This document shows, piece by piece, positions 47,782 to 56,244 of a stretch of 64,000 nt of DNA. The position numbers and the translations under genes are program-made. Below the pieces are notes generated by a model. It was not told the DNA's origin and made no database searches. It saw only the letters and a list, made by a program, of their open reading frames with translations. How positions within the stretch are numbered: position 1 is the stretch's first letter; every line of letters begins with the position of its first letter. Origin of the DNA: Janthinobacterium violaceinigrum (GTDB taxonomy: Bacteria; Pseudomonadota; Gammaproteobacteria; Burkholderiales; Burkholderiaceae_D); the NCBI RefSeq assembly GCF_009208555.1, contig NZ_WFLI01000007.1:62001-126000 (forward strand). The letters are read 5' to 3'.

Positions 47782-48561
47782 TTACATGTATTTAGAAATG
47801 CCCAGCACCTTCTCGGTCACCATCACGAAGGCCATGGTGAACAAGACCAGCAAGGTCGACAGGGCTGCGATCGACGGATCGAAACTGTTTTCCATATGGC
47901 CCAGCATCTCGATCGGCAAGGTGCTGATGCCGGGTCCCGTCAGGAACAGCGACACAGGCACCTGGTTGAACGAGGTGACGAAGGCGAGGAAGAAGGCGGC
48001 GATCACGGCGTTGCGGATATTCGGCAGCACGATCATGAAAAACGCCCGCAGGCGCGACGCGCCCAGGGTGATGGCCGCATCCTCGATATCGACGCGCAGG
48101 TTCACCAGGCTCGCGTACACCACGCGCACCGAATACGGAATCAGCAGCGCGATGTGGCCGATCAGGAGGCCCACGTAGACGGGCGCATTGATGGTCAGCA
48201 CCAGGTGGTGCAGCAAGCCCAGGCCCACGAGGATGGCGGGAATGATCAGCGGCGACGTCAGGATCTGGCGGATGGCGCCGATGCCCGGCGGCGGCATGCG
48301 CGAAAACGCATACGCGACGGGAATGCCCAGCAACAGCGCGATGACGGTGGCGATCAGGCCGATCTCCAGGCTGGTCTGGAAGGCGCGGCGGAACTCGGGC
48401 GCCGCCCACACTTCGAGGATCCAGCGCAGCGAGTAGGACTCGGGCGGGAACGCCAGGGTTTCGCCGCCGGAAAAACCCGCCAGCACGACGATGGCAAACG
48501 GTCCCAGCAGGAACAAAAACACCAGCCACAGGACTGCGCGCGAGAATAGGCTTTCTTTCAT
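47782..48561 (-). CDS. ABC transporter permease (PotC-like)
   Basis: A 259-aa inner-membrane permease with about six helices. The cytoplasmic EAA-type coupling loop reads DAAITLGASRLRAFFMIVLPNIR. It forms the transport channel with the permease encoded immediately upstream, whose gene it overlaps by 4 bp. The ATPase gene follows 13 bp downstream. Confidence 0.9.
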   Translation of the reverse strand: MKESLFSRAVLWLVFLFLLGPFAIVVLAGFSGGETLAFPPESYSLRWILEVWAAPEFRRAFQTSLEIGLIATVIALLLGIPVAYAFSRMPPPGIGAIRQILTSPLIIPAILVGLGLLHHLVLTINAPVYVGLLIGHIALLIPYSVRVVYASLVNLRVDIEDAAITLGASRLRAFFMIVLPNIRNAVIAAFFLAFVTSFNQVPVSLFLTGPGISTLPIEMLGHMENSFDPSIAALSTLLVLFTMAFVMVTEKVLGISKYM

Positions 48562-49397
48562 ACGGAACTCCGGCTCGAGGAAATACGTTTAAGGCCGGCA
48601 TTCACCAGCAAGGTCATGCAGACGAGGATGACGGCGATCACATTCGCGGCGCCGAAATCGCTCTCCACGCTGACCTTCTGGTACAGCAGGGTTTCCAGCA
48701 TCAGCACCTTGGTGCCGCCCAGCAGGGCCGGCGTCACGTAGGCCGTCACGCAGCCCGTAAACACCAGGGTGCCGCCGACGACCAGGCCTTCCTGCGTCAG
48801 CGGCAGGGTGACCTTGCAAAAGACTTGCCATGGATTGGCGCCCAGGGTGGCGGCAGCCGGTTCCACGTCGCGCGGCAGGTTTTCCAGCGCGCCGGCCAGC
48901 GACATCAGCATCAATGGCAGCAGCAGTTGCAGCAGGCCGACAAACACGGCGAACTCGCTGAACAGCAAGCGCAAGGGCTCATCCGTGAAACCCATGTTGA
49001 CGAGCGCCGCGTTGAGGGCGCCATTGCGCCCCAGCAGCACGATCCAGGCATAGGTGCGCGCAATCGGCGACACCATCAGCGGCAGGATCATCATGCCCAC
49101 CACCAGGCCGCGCCACTTCGGCGACACGCGCGCCACGGCTTGCGCGGCCGGATAGCCGAGGATGATGGACGCCAGGGTCACCAGCGCAGCGATGCGCAGG
49201 GTGCGCCAGAAGATGGTGCGGTTGAATTCCTGCGAAAAGAATTCGACGAAGCGGTCGACGCCCCACTGCATGCCGTCGCCGACGCGGAAGGCGTCGACCA
49301 GCAAGGCCAGCACGGGTAGCAGGAAGCAGACGACGATAAAGATCAGCGCCGGCAGGACCAACAGCAGGCCCAGGCGCTTTTTTGGATCAGCAAACAT
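48558..49397 (-). CDS. ABC transporter permease (PotB-like)
   Basis: A 279-aa inner-membrane permease with about six helices. The EAA-type loop is PAAATLGANPWQVFCKVTLPLTQ. It belongs to the same class as the downstream permease. It starts 21 bp after the binding-protein gene and overlaps the next permease gene by 4 bp. Confidence 0.9.
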   Translation of the reverse strand: MFADPKKRLGLLLVLPALIFIVVCFLLPVLALLVDAFRVGDGMQWGVDRFVEFFSQEFNRTIFWRTLRIAALVTLASIILGYPAAQAVARVSPKWRGLVVGMMILPLMVSPIARTYAWIVLLGRNGALNAALVNMGFTDEPLRLLFSEFAVFVGLLQLLLPLMLMSLAGALENLPRDVEPAAATLGANPWQVFCKVTLPLTQEGLVVGGTLVFTGCVTAYVTPALLGGTKVLMLETLLYQKVSVESDFGAANVIAVILVCMTLLVNAGLKRISSSRSSV

Positions 49398-49418
49398 GGT
49401 GTTCTCTCCTCGTCACCA

Positions 49419-50441
49419 CTATTTGCTCATGGCCTTGTTCCACTGCGTCATCCAGTTCGTGCGCTGCTTGAGGATGGTTTCCGGCTTGACGAATTTCAGC
49501 GAATTGATCTGGTCGGCGCCATAGGTATTGAATTGCGCGGCAGCCACCGACAGGCGCACGTCCTTGTTGACGGGCGAGTCGACCAGGTTGGTCGCCAGCT
49601 GCGTCTGCACTTCCTTGGACAGCCAGAAATCCATCAGCTGGTACGCCAGGTCCGCATTCTTCGACCCGGCAACGATGCCCATCACGTTCATGCCGGCGGC
49701 CTGGCCTTCGGCCGGGATGCTCCATTTCAGGGGCAGGCCCGTCTTGAGCATCTGCGACCAGGTGAAGCGCGCCACGGGCGCGGCCCAGATTTCATCCTGG
49801 GCGAACAGGGCCGCCAGCTGCGCGCTGTTTTTCGAGAACGTGACGACGTTGCCCTTCATGCCGACGATCTTGGCAAAACCGGTCGCGTAGTCGTCCGTCT
49901 TGCCGCCCCAGGCCGCATCGGCCATGCGCAGCATCAGCGGGCCCTGCGTGGTGCTCACGTCGGGGAAGGCCACGCGGCCCTTCAGTTCGGGGCGCCACAG
50001 GTCTTTCCACGATGTCAGCGGGGCGATCTTGTCGCTGCGGTACACCAGGCCCACGGAATACAGGGTGTAGCCGACGGCGTAGTTGCCGCCGATGGGGTTT
50101 TTCGCCACGTCGTACAAGGCTTTGTAATTGCTCAGCTTGGAGTAATCCATGGGCTGGATCACGCCCTTTTGCGCCGCTTCCAGCATGCCGGAATCGGACA
50201 GCAGCACCAGGTCGATGACCGGGTTCTTGGCGTGCACCACCAGCTTGGCGATGCGGTCCGCGTTATTGCCTGTTTCCACCTTGATATCGCAACCGCATTT
50301 GGCCTTGAACGGCTCGTACACATACTTCATGAACAAGGGTTGGGCAATCGGATAGGCCGAAATGACCAGCTCGCGTTTTTCCGCGTGGGCGGCGTTTGCC
50401 AGCAAGCCTAGGCTCAAAGCCAACATGAGGTGCTTTTTCAA
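49419..50441 (-). CDS. ABC transporter periplasmic substrate-binding protein
   Basis: A 340-aa exported binding protein with a signal peptide (about 1-20, ending AAHA), of the PotD/FbpA-like fold. It has an early AYPIAQPLFMKYVYEPFKAKCGCDIKV and the SIPAEGQAAGMNVMGIVAGSKN core typical of this class. Two cysteines (KCGC, near 49-51) could form a small disulfide. The cargo is inferred from the operon as nucleoside or purine, not polyamine. The porin gene lies 58 bp upstream on the same strand. Confidence 0.88.
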   Translation of the reverse strand: MKKHLMLALSLGLLANAAHAEKRELVISAYPIAQPLFMKYVYEPFKAKCGCDIKVETGNNADRIAKLVVHAKNPVIDLVLLSDSGMLEAAQKGVIQPMDYSKLSNYKALYDVAKNPIGGNYAVGYTLYSVGLVYRSDKIAPLTSWKDLWRPELKGRVAFPDVSTTQGPLMLRMADAAWGGKTDDYATGFAKIVGMKGNVVTFSKNSAQLAALFAQDEIWAAPVARFTWSQMLKTGLPLKWSIPAEGQAAGMNVMGIVAGSKNADLAYQLMDFWLSKEVQTQLATNLVDSPVNKDVRLSVAAAQFNTYGADQINSLKFVKPETILKQRTNWMTQWNKAMSK

Positions 50442-50499
50442 GATGCTTCCTTTCAGGGGGCGGCGCTGCGGGACAGCGCCTGTAAAAGATGAATCAGAC

Positions 50500-51615
50500 T
50501 CAGAAATAATGTCGCATGCCGACGATCAGCACGCTTTGCGTCTTGCCGCCGGAGGCGCCAAAGCCGAACACGCGGGCGAACGTCGCATCGCCGGCCGCTT
50601 TCTGGTAGCTCCAGGTGATGGCGACATCGGTACGCTTGGACAGGAAGTAATCGGCCTGGAAGTTGACCTGATGCCATTTCGGCGTCTTGTTGATCACGTC
50701 ATATTTTCCGGTAGTAAAGAAATACGACGCGCCCAGGTTCAACGCTTCCGTCAGCTTGTGGTTCACGTTCAGATCCACGTTTTGCAAGGTCAGATTGCTT
50801 TGATCCAGGTAGTGGTAGCGCACGTTGGTGTACAGCGCGCCGAACTTGGTCCTGCCCACATTATAAAAGCCTCCCGTGCCGGCGATGGCCTGGCTGTCCA
50901 CGCCGGCGCCCTTGACGGCGCTCTTGTTGAAAATCAACAGGGAACTGCCATAGTCGTTGCCGATGGCGCCATTCGGCGCGTCGGGGCTGTTCGGGTGATC
51001 CATCTTGGTATAGGCGACGGCCCAGCTGAAGGCATCGACTTTGTAGCCGGCACCCATGCTGTAGACGCGGTTGCGGTTGGAATCTGCCGGATTTTCGCTG
51101 AAGCCATACAAGCCCGTGAACGACAGATTGCTGATGTTCGGGCTGACATACTTGACGGCATTTTGCACGCGCAAGTTGTTGTAGCCATTGTCGTTGTCGC
51201 CGATGTGCACGCCGTTACTGGCGATAACCACCGGGCCCAGCAGGTCTTTGACGGCCTCGTACTGGCGGCCCAGGGTCAGGGTACCCTTGTCGTTGCTCGA
51301 CAGGCCCACGTACGACTGGCGGCCGAACAGGCGGCCGCTTTGCGCCGCCGTACCCGTCATCACATTAAAACCGTTTTCCAGCGCGAAGATGGCCTTGGTG
51401 CCGTTGCCCAGGTCTTCCTGGCCGCGGAAACCGATGCGGGGATTCTGATTCGTGCCGCTCAGCGCATGCGTGCGGCTGCCGTTACCCTCATCCGATACGT
51501 AGCCGATACCGGCCGACAGCAAGCCATACACCTGCACGCTGCTTTGCGCCTGCGCCGCGCCCTGCGCCGCCAGCAAGCCACCCACCACCATCGTTCCAGT
51601 CATCCATTTATTCAT
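50500..51615 (-). CDS. Gram-negative porin (Burkholderiales trimeric type)
   Basis: A 371-aa outer-membrane porin. It has a signal peptide (about 1-23, ending AQA), then SSVQVYGLLSAGIGYV and NPRIGFRGQEDLGNGTKAIFALENGFN, signatures of the 16-stranded porins of beta-proteobacteria, and it ends in the outer-membrane sorting residue Phe (MRHYF). It is likely the outer-membrane entry for the substrate of the ABC transporter encoded downstream, and it may be the first gene of that operon. Confidence 0.9.
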   Translation of the reverse strand: MNKWMTGTMVVGGLLAAQGAAQAQSSVQVYGLLSAGIGYVSDEGNGSRTHALSGTNQNPRIGFRGQEDLGNGTKAIFALENGFNVMTGTAAQSGRLFGRQSYVGLSSNDKGTLTLGRQYEAVKDLLGPVVIASNGVHIGDNDNGYNNLRVQNAVKYVSPNISNLSFTGLYGFSENPADSNRNRVYSMGAGYKVDAFSWAVAYTKMDHPNSPDAPNGAIGNDYGSSLLIFNKSAVKGAGVDSQAIAGTGGFYNVGRTKFGALYTNVRYHYLDQSNLTLQNVDLNVNHKLTEALNLGASYFFTTGKYDVINKTPKWHQVNFQADYFLSKRTDVAITWSYQKAAGDATFARVFGFGASGGKTQSVLIVGMRHYF

Positions 51616-51841
51616 CGCCGCCGCCCTAAAAAGAGTAAACCCTGAGTTTTTTTGGAATTATTTTATTGATACGTCCCTTGCCTGGCGCACCGCCGCGAGT
51701 GCCGGCGCCGCATTCCAGGCGCTTCTCCCGAATATTGTTGCATTCAAGACAAGTAAAGACCAGTCCAGAATATGGTAAATTGCGGGATAAGAAAATTTGT
51801 TTATTTTTATAAATCCATTACTTTTTCTAATAAGCAAACCC
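51616..51841. other. AT-rich divergent region between porin and LysR genes
   Basis: It should hold the promoters of the nucleoside operon and of the LysR gene. A TTTAT-4-ATAAA dyad at 51800-51813 lies about 30-40 bp before the LysR start. No perfect T-N11-A site stood out. It is more AT-rich than the surrounding genes. Confidence 0.4.
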
Positions 51842-52759
51842 ATGCATGAACTGAGCAAGAAGATTTCCTTACGACATTTACAAGCGTTTTCCACCCTGGC
51901 CCGGGTAAACAGCTTCAGCAAGGCTGCACAGGAATTGTGCGTGACCCAGCCGGCCCTCAGCGCGTCGATCAAGCTGCTGGAAAACCAACTGGGAAAAAAG
52001 TTGTTTAACCGCACAACCCACCAGCTGGAACTGACGCGCGAAGGCAAGCTGGCGCTCGACTACGCCACGCATTTATTGAATACGGCAAGCAACACCTTTG
52101 CCGATATCCAGCGCGCCATCGGCAGCGGACGCCACCGCATCCGCATCGGCGCCATCCCTTCGGCCATGGCCATGACGGCCGTGGTGGTGGCGCGCTACTG
52201 CGAGCAGCATGGCGATGAAGTGGAAATCGTCCTGTCGGACATGCCCAACGACGGCTTGCTGCATGCGCTGCATTCGGGCCAGCTGGATTTTTGCGTGGGC
52301 ATCGAGGTGCCCGGTTCCGTGTCGCTGGAAAGCGTGGGCCTGTTCGAAGATGAACTGGTGCTGGTGACGGCGGGACGCCATGCGCTGGCGCCGCTGAAGG
52401 AAGTGCGCTGGGAGCAGCTGGCGGGGCAGGAAATCGTCGTGTTTACCAAGGGCAGCATCTGGGAGTTCGCCTCGAGCGCGCTGCGCCAGCATGGCTTGAG
52501 CCCGTCCAGCCTGTACCAGATGATCCACAGCGAGTCGCTGTATGGCGTGGTGCGCGCCGGCATCGCCGTGGGCATCATGCCCAGCCTGTACACGACCTTC
52601 CTCAACGACGAAGACCTGCACGTGGCGCCCCTGCGCCAGCCCACGTGCAAGCGCAAGATCGCCTTGATGCGGCGCAATGAAATCAGCCGCAACCACCATG
52701 TCGACGACTGCTTTTCAGCGTTGCGGCAGGATTTGCAGCAAGTCGACCAGTGGTTTTGA
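51842..52759 (+). CDS. LysR-family transcriptional regulator
   Basis: A 305-aa LysR regulator. The HTH domain (about 8-68) contains LQAFSTLARVNSFSKAAQELCVTQPALSASIKLLENQLG. The effector-binding domain follows, with RIRIGAIPSAMAMTAVVVARYC. Divergent from the porin/ABC/nucleoside-salvage operon, it is the probable regulator of that operon, and its ligand may be a purine or nucleoside (inference). I take the ATG at 51842; an upstream in-frame ATG at 51797 would add a hydrophobic stretch with no family match. Confidence 0.85.
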   Translation: MHELSKKISLRHLQAFSTLARVNSFSKAAQELCVTQPALSASIKLLENQLGKKLFNRTTHQLELTREGKLALDYATHLLNTASNTFADIQRAIGSGRHRIRIGAIPSAMAMTAVVVARYCEQHGDEVEIVLSDMPNDGLLHALHSGQLDFCVGIEVPGSVSLESVGLFEDELVLVTAGRHALAPLKEVRWEQLAGQEIVVFTKGSIWEFASSALRQHGLSPSSLYQMIHSESLYGVVRAGIAVGIMPSLYTTFLNDEDLHVAPLRQPTCKRKIALMRRNEISRNHHVDDCFSALRQDLQQVDQWF

Positions 52760-52770
52760 TGGTCACTACC

Positions 52771-52831
52771 GGGGTCAGACCCCCACTCGCGTCGACGCCT
52801 GCTCAGGCGCTGCGGGTAGAGTGGGTCTGCC
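52771..52831. repeat. REP-like palindromic element between convergent lysR and rsmA
   Basis: Outer arms CAGACCCCCACTC (52776-52788) and GAGTGGGTCTG (52819-52829) pair apart from a 2-nt bulge. Inside lie two more palindromes, GCGTCGACGC (52789-52798) and GCCTG-CT-CAGGC (52798-52809). The element starts with GGGGTCAGACCCC, itself a near palindrome. It resembles an intergenic extragenic palindrome rather than a terminator (no T-run). Confidence 0.55.
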
Positions 52832-52845
52832 CCCAGCTCTTGCGA

Positions 52846-53625
52846 TTACTGCGGCGCCTTCAGCAAGTTCGCCAAAGCAACATACTGTTCCAGGCCTACC
52901 GTTTCCGGACGCAGGGTCGGGTCGATGCCGGCCGCCTTGATCTGCTCTTCCGTAAACATGCCGGCCAGGCAGTTGCGGATCACCTTGCGGCGCTGCGAGA
53001 AGGCCTTCATGACCACCGCTTCCAGGGTGGCCTGGTCGCAGGCCAGGCGCTCGGCCACGGGGATCATGCGCACGATGGCCGATTCCACCTTCGGCGGCGG
53101 ATCGAACGCCGTCGGCGGCACGATGAACAGCAGCGACATGTCATAGCGCCATTGCAGCATCACGGACAGGCGGCCATACGCCTTGCTGCCCGGTTCAGCC
53201 ACCATGCGCTCGACGACTTCCTTTTGCAGCATGAAATGCTGGTCCTGCACCAGCGGCGCAAAGTCCGCCAGGTGGAACAGCAGGGGGCTGGATATGTTGT
53301 ACGGCAAGTTGCCCACGATGCGCAGCTTCTGGCCGGCCGGCACGGGAATCTGCGCGAAATCGAACTTCAGGGCGTCGCCCGAATGGATCGTCAGCTTGGC
53401 GGGATTGAAGGCCTTTTCCAGGCGCACGATCAGGTCGCGGTCCAGCTCCACCACATGCATCTGTTTCAAATGGCGCAGCAGCTGCTCCGTCATGGCGCCC
53501 AGGCCGGGGCCGATCTCGACCATGGCGTCGTCCGCCTGCGGCGCGATGGCGGCCGTGATGTCGTCGAGGACGAAGCGGTCATGCAGGAAGTTCTGGCCAA
53601 AGCGTTTGCGGGCAACGTGTTTCAT
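52846..53625 (-). CDS. rsmA: 16S rRNA dimethyladenosine transferase RsmA/KsgA
   Basis: Dimethylates A1518 and A1519 in helix 45 of 16S rRNA during 30S maturation. At 259 aa it has the usual length. It has [15 protein letters not shown] at the N-terminus, the SAM motif [14 protein letters not shown] and the catalytic NLPYNIS. It is the last gene of the classical lptD-surA-pdxA-rsmA operon, 49 bp after pdxA. Confidence 0.97.
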   Translation of the reverse strand: MKHVARKRFGQNFLHDRFVLDDITAAIAPQADDAMVEIGPGLGAMTEQLLRHLKQMHVVELDRDLIVRLEKAFNPAKLTIHSGDALKFDFAQIPVPAGQKLRIVGNLPYNISSPLLFHLADFAPLVQDQHFMLQKEVVERMVAEPGSKAYGRLSVMLQWRYDMSLLFIVPPTAFDPPPKVESAIVRMIPVAERLACDQATLEAVVMKAFSQRRKVIRNCLAGMFTEEQIKAAGIDPTLRPETVGLEQYVALANLLKAPQ

Positions 53626-53674
53626 ATTCTGTTTTTCTATTCTAGAGGCGGTGTAGCGGGGTAAAACGGGGGAA

Positions 53675-54724
53675 TCAGGCGCGGGTGCTGGCGCGCAGCA
53701 TGCCGAGCGCCGTTTGCAGGGCCTGCTCCATGCTGTGGCAATCAGCCAGCCCCAGCCCTTGCGCGGCCAGGTCCAGCGCCGTGCCGTGGTCGACCGAGGT
53801 GCGGATCAGCGGCAAGCCCAGGGTGACATTGATGCCGCGCCCGAAGGTCGCGTATTTCAGCACGGGCAAGCCCTGGTCGTGGTACATGGCCAGCACGCAA
53901 TCGGCATCGGCCAGGTATTTGTGCTGGAACAGGGTGTCGGCCGGATACGGTCCGCGCGCATCGATGCCGCGCGCTTGCGCCGCGGCAATGGCCGGGGCGA
54001 TGACATCGATTTCCTCGCGTCCAAGATACCCGCCCTCGCCCGCGTGCGGGTTCAGGCCGGTCACCAGGATGCGCGGCGCGGCGATGCCGAATTTCTGTTG
54101 CAGGTCCGCCGCGATGATATCGAGCGTGACGGCCAGGCTGTCCATCGTGATGGCGGCAGACACGTCCTTCAATGGCAGATGCGTGGTGGCCAGCGCCACG
54201 CGCAGGGTCGGTTCGCCATGGCCGGGTTCGCCGGCCAGCATCATGACCACTTGCGGCGTGCCGGTTTTTTCTGCCAGGTATTCCGTATGCCCGGAAAAAG
54301 CCACGCCCGCGTCGTTGATCGTGCTCTTTTGCAAGGGTGCCGTGACCATGGCGCCAAACCAGCCGGCCTGGATACCTTCCACGGCCGCGTCCAGGGTCGC
54401 GAGCACGGAGCGCCCGTTTTCCTTGTCCAGCACGCCAGGAATGACATTGTTTACAGTGGGAATATCGATCACGGCCAGGCGGCCCGGTCCGAACTGGGGC
54501 AGGCCGCTGTTGCGCACGGCTTGCAGCGACAGCGCCGCCAGGCGGATGTCCGGGTCGATCAGGCTGGCCGTCAGCGCCAGGAAGGCGGCGTCGCCCAGCA
54601 GGATGGCGTTGACTTCATGCCGCATGGCCCAGGCGGCGCGGATCGAAATTTCCGGGCCGACACCGGCCGGTTCGCCACAGGTGATGGCGATGGCCGGGCG
54701 GCGTGCAACAGGCAAGTTACTCAT
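53675..54724 (-). CDS. pdxA: 4-hydroxythreonine-4-phosphate dehydrogenase
   Basis: Oxidises 4-phosphohydroxy-threonine in the DXP-dependent vitamin B6 pathway. It has 349 aa. The N-terminal [14 protein letters not shown] and the metal-binding histidines ([23 protein letters not shown]) are conserved. The ATG at 54724 lies 19 bp after the surA stop. The frame runs upstream to 54877 inside surA, but those residues have no match. Confidence 0.96.
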   Translation of the reverse strand: MSNLPVARRPAIAITCGEPAGVGPEISIRAAWAMRHEVNAILLGDAAFLALTASLIDPDIRLAALSLQAVRNSGLPQFGPGRLAVIDIPTVNNVIPGVLDKENGRSVLATLDAAVEGIQAGWFGAMVTAPLQKSTINDAGVAFSGHTEYLAEKTGTPQVVMMLAGEPGHGEPTLRVALATTHLPLKDVSAAITMDSLAVTLDIIAADLQQKFGIAAPRILVTGLNPHAGEGGYLGREEIDVIAPAIAAAQARGIDARGPYPADTLFQHKYLADADCVLAMYHDQGLPVLKYATFGRGINVTLGLPLIRTSVDHGTALDLAAQGLGLADCHSMEQALQTALGMLRASTRA

Positions 54725-54743
54725 GCGCAAATAGTCGGCAACA

Positions 54744-56174
54744 TTACTGGTCGTCCGGGCGGAATTCGACATAGGCACGGTCGCGCACTTCGCGCGCCCA
54801 ATTTTCCGTCGCTTCTTCCTGCTTGCGTTCGCGCAAGGCGTTGCGCGCGGCGCTGCGTTGCTTCTCTTTCGAGACATCGTCGCTCTTGCGTTCCAGCACT
54901 TCGATCAGGTGGAAGCCAAAGCTCGACTCGATCGGCTCGCTCACCTCGCCCGGTTTCAGCGCATTCATCGCCGTTTCGAATTCCGGCACGGTGTCGCCCG
55001 GATACAGCCAGCCCAGGTCGCCGCCCTTGGCCGCCGAACCGTCGTTCGAGAACAAACGGGCCAGGTCTTCGAACTTGGCGGCCTTGTTATCGAGACGCTC
55101 TTTCAATTCCAGCAATTTGCGCTTGGCTTCGGCCGCCGACAGGGTCGGGGTTATTTTCAGCAAGATATGGCGCGCGTGCGTCTGCTGCACGGCAGCCACG
55201 GCTTGCGCCTCGGCCGCGCTGCGGCGGTCCACCAGCTTGAGGATGTGGAAACCCGTGTTGCTCTTGATGATAGGCGTGATCTGGCCCGGCTTCAGTTTCA
55301 GCAGCTGTTCCGTGAACAGGGGCGGCAAACGGTCGCTATTGCGCCAGCCGATATCGCCGCCGCTCAGCGCATCGCTGGCGTCGGAATAGCTGGCGGCCAT
55401 CTTGGCGAAATCGGCGCCCGTGCGCAACTGGCGGCTGACTTCTTCGGCGCGCGCGCGGCGTGCGGCGATCTGTTCAGGGCTGGAGTTTTCCGGAATGCGC
55501 ACGAGAATCTGCGCCAGGTTCAGCTCGACTTGCTCGCTGGCCGCCGCTTTTTCCGCTTCCAGGAAGTTATCCACTTCGGAATCGGAAATCTGGATCTTGG
55601 CGTCGACTTCATGCTCGCGCAGGCGCTGCATGATGATTTCATCACGAATTTCTTCGCGGAAGGTCGCAAACGGCGTGCCTTCTTTTTCCATCTGGTTGCG
55701 CAAGTCTTGCACCGTCATTTTTTGCTGTTCAGCAATACGGCCGATGGCGCGGTCCAGGGTCAGGTCATCCACGCGCACGCCCATTTCCTTGGCCAGCTGC
55801 ATTTGCGCGCGCTCGACAATCATGCGCTCCAGCAATTGGCGGCGCAGGTCGGCAGGATCGGGCAAGGGCACGTTCTGCGCCTTCATGCGCTGCTCCACGC
55901 TCTTGATACGGGCCGCTACTTCATTGCGCGTAATCACATCGTCATTGACGACGACGGCGATGGAATCGATGGTCTGGCCACTGCTGGACGCCGGTGGCGT
56001 GAAGCCCTTGACCGGTGTGGCAGCGGGTGCAGCCGCGGGGGTGGCCGCAGGAGCTGGCGCAGCCTGTTGCGCCCAGACACTACTGGTCGTGGCGCCGGAA
56101 ATGGCGCACAACAAAACCGTTGCAATTTTGAGTTGGTGCATACTGGCATTACGCATAATGTGTAGAGCGCTCAT
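54744..56174 (-). CDS. surA: Periplasmic chaperone/peptidyl-prolyl isomerase SurA
   Basis: Escorts outer-membrane proteins, including LptD, through the periplasm. It has 476 aa with a signal peptide, an Ala/Pro-rich linker (about 40-62), the SurA N-domain (about 66-190, starting [17 protein letters not shown]) and two parvulin domains (about 205-310 and 318-425; QILVRIPEN..., ARHILLKI...). Three candidate ATGs lie at 56174, 56156 and 56141. None has a clear Shine-Dalgarno, and the last gives the most typical signal peptide. It is the second gene of the lptD operon, 70 bp after lptD. Confidence 0.95.
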   Translation of the reverse strand: MSALHIMRNASMHQLKIATVLLCAISGATTSSVWAQQAAPAPAATPAAAPAATPVKGFTPPASSSGQTIDSIAVVVNDDVITRNEVAARIKSVEQRMKAQNVPLPDPADLRRQLLERMIVERAQMQLAKEMGVRVDDLTLDRAIGRIAEQQKMTVQDLRNQMEKEGTPFATFREEIRDEIIMQRLREHEVDAKIQISDSEVDNFLEAEKAAASEQVELNLAQILVRIPENSSPEQIAARRARAEEVSRQLRTGADFAKMAASYSDASDALSGGDIGWRNSDRLPPLFTEQLLKLKPGQITPIIKSNTGFHILKLVDRRSAAEAQAVAAVQQTHARHILLKITPTLSAAEAKRKLLELKERLDNKAAKFEDLARLFSNDGSAAKGGDLGWLYPGDTVPEFETAMNALKPGEVSEPIESSFGFHLIEVLERKSDDVSKEKQRSAARNALRERKQEEATENWAREVRDRAYVEFRPDDQ

Positions 56175-56244
56175 GAGTTCAGGTGAATAAAAAAACCGGT
56201 TTGTGCCAGCGCCGGGAACGCCGGCGGCGGCAACGGTGCCTATC

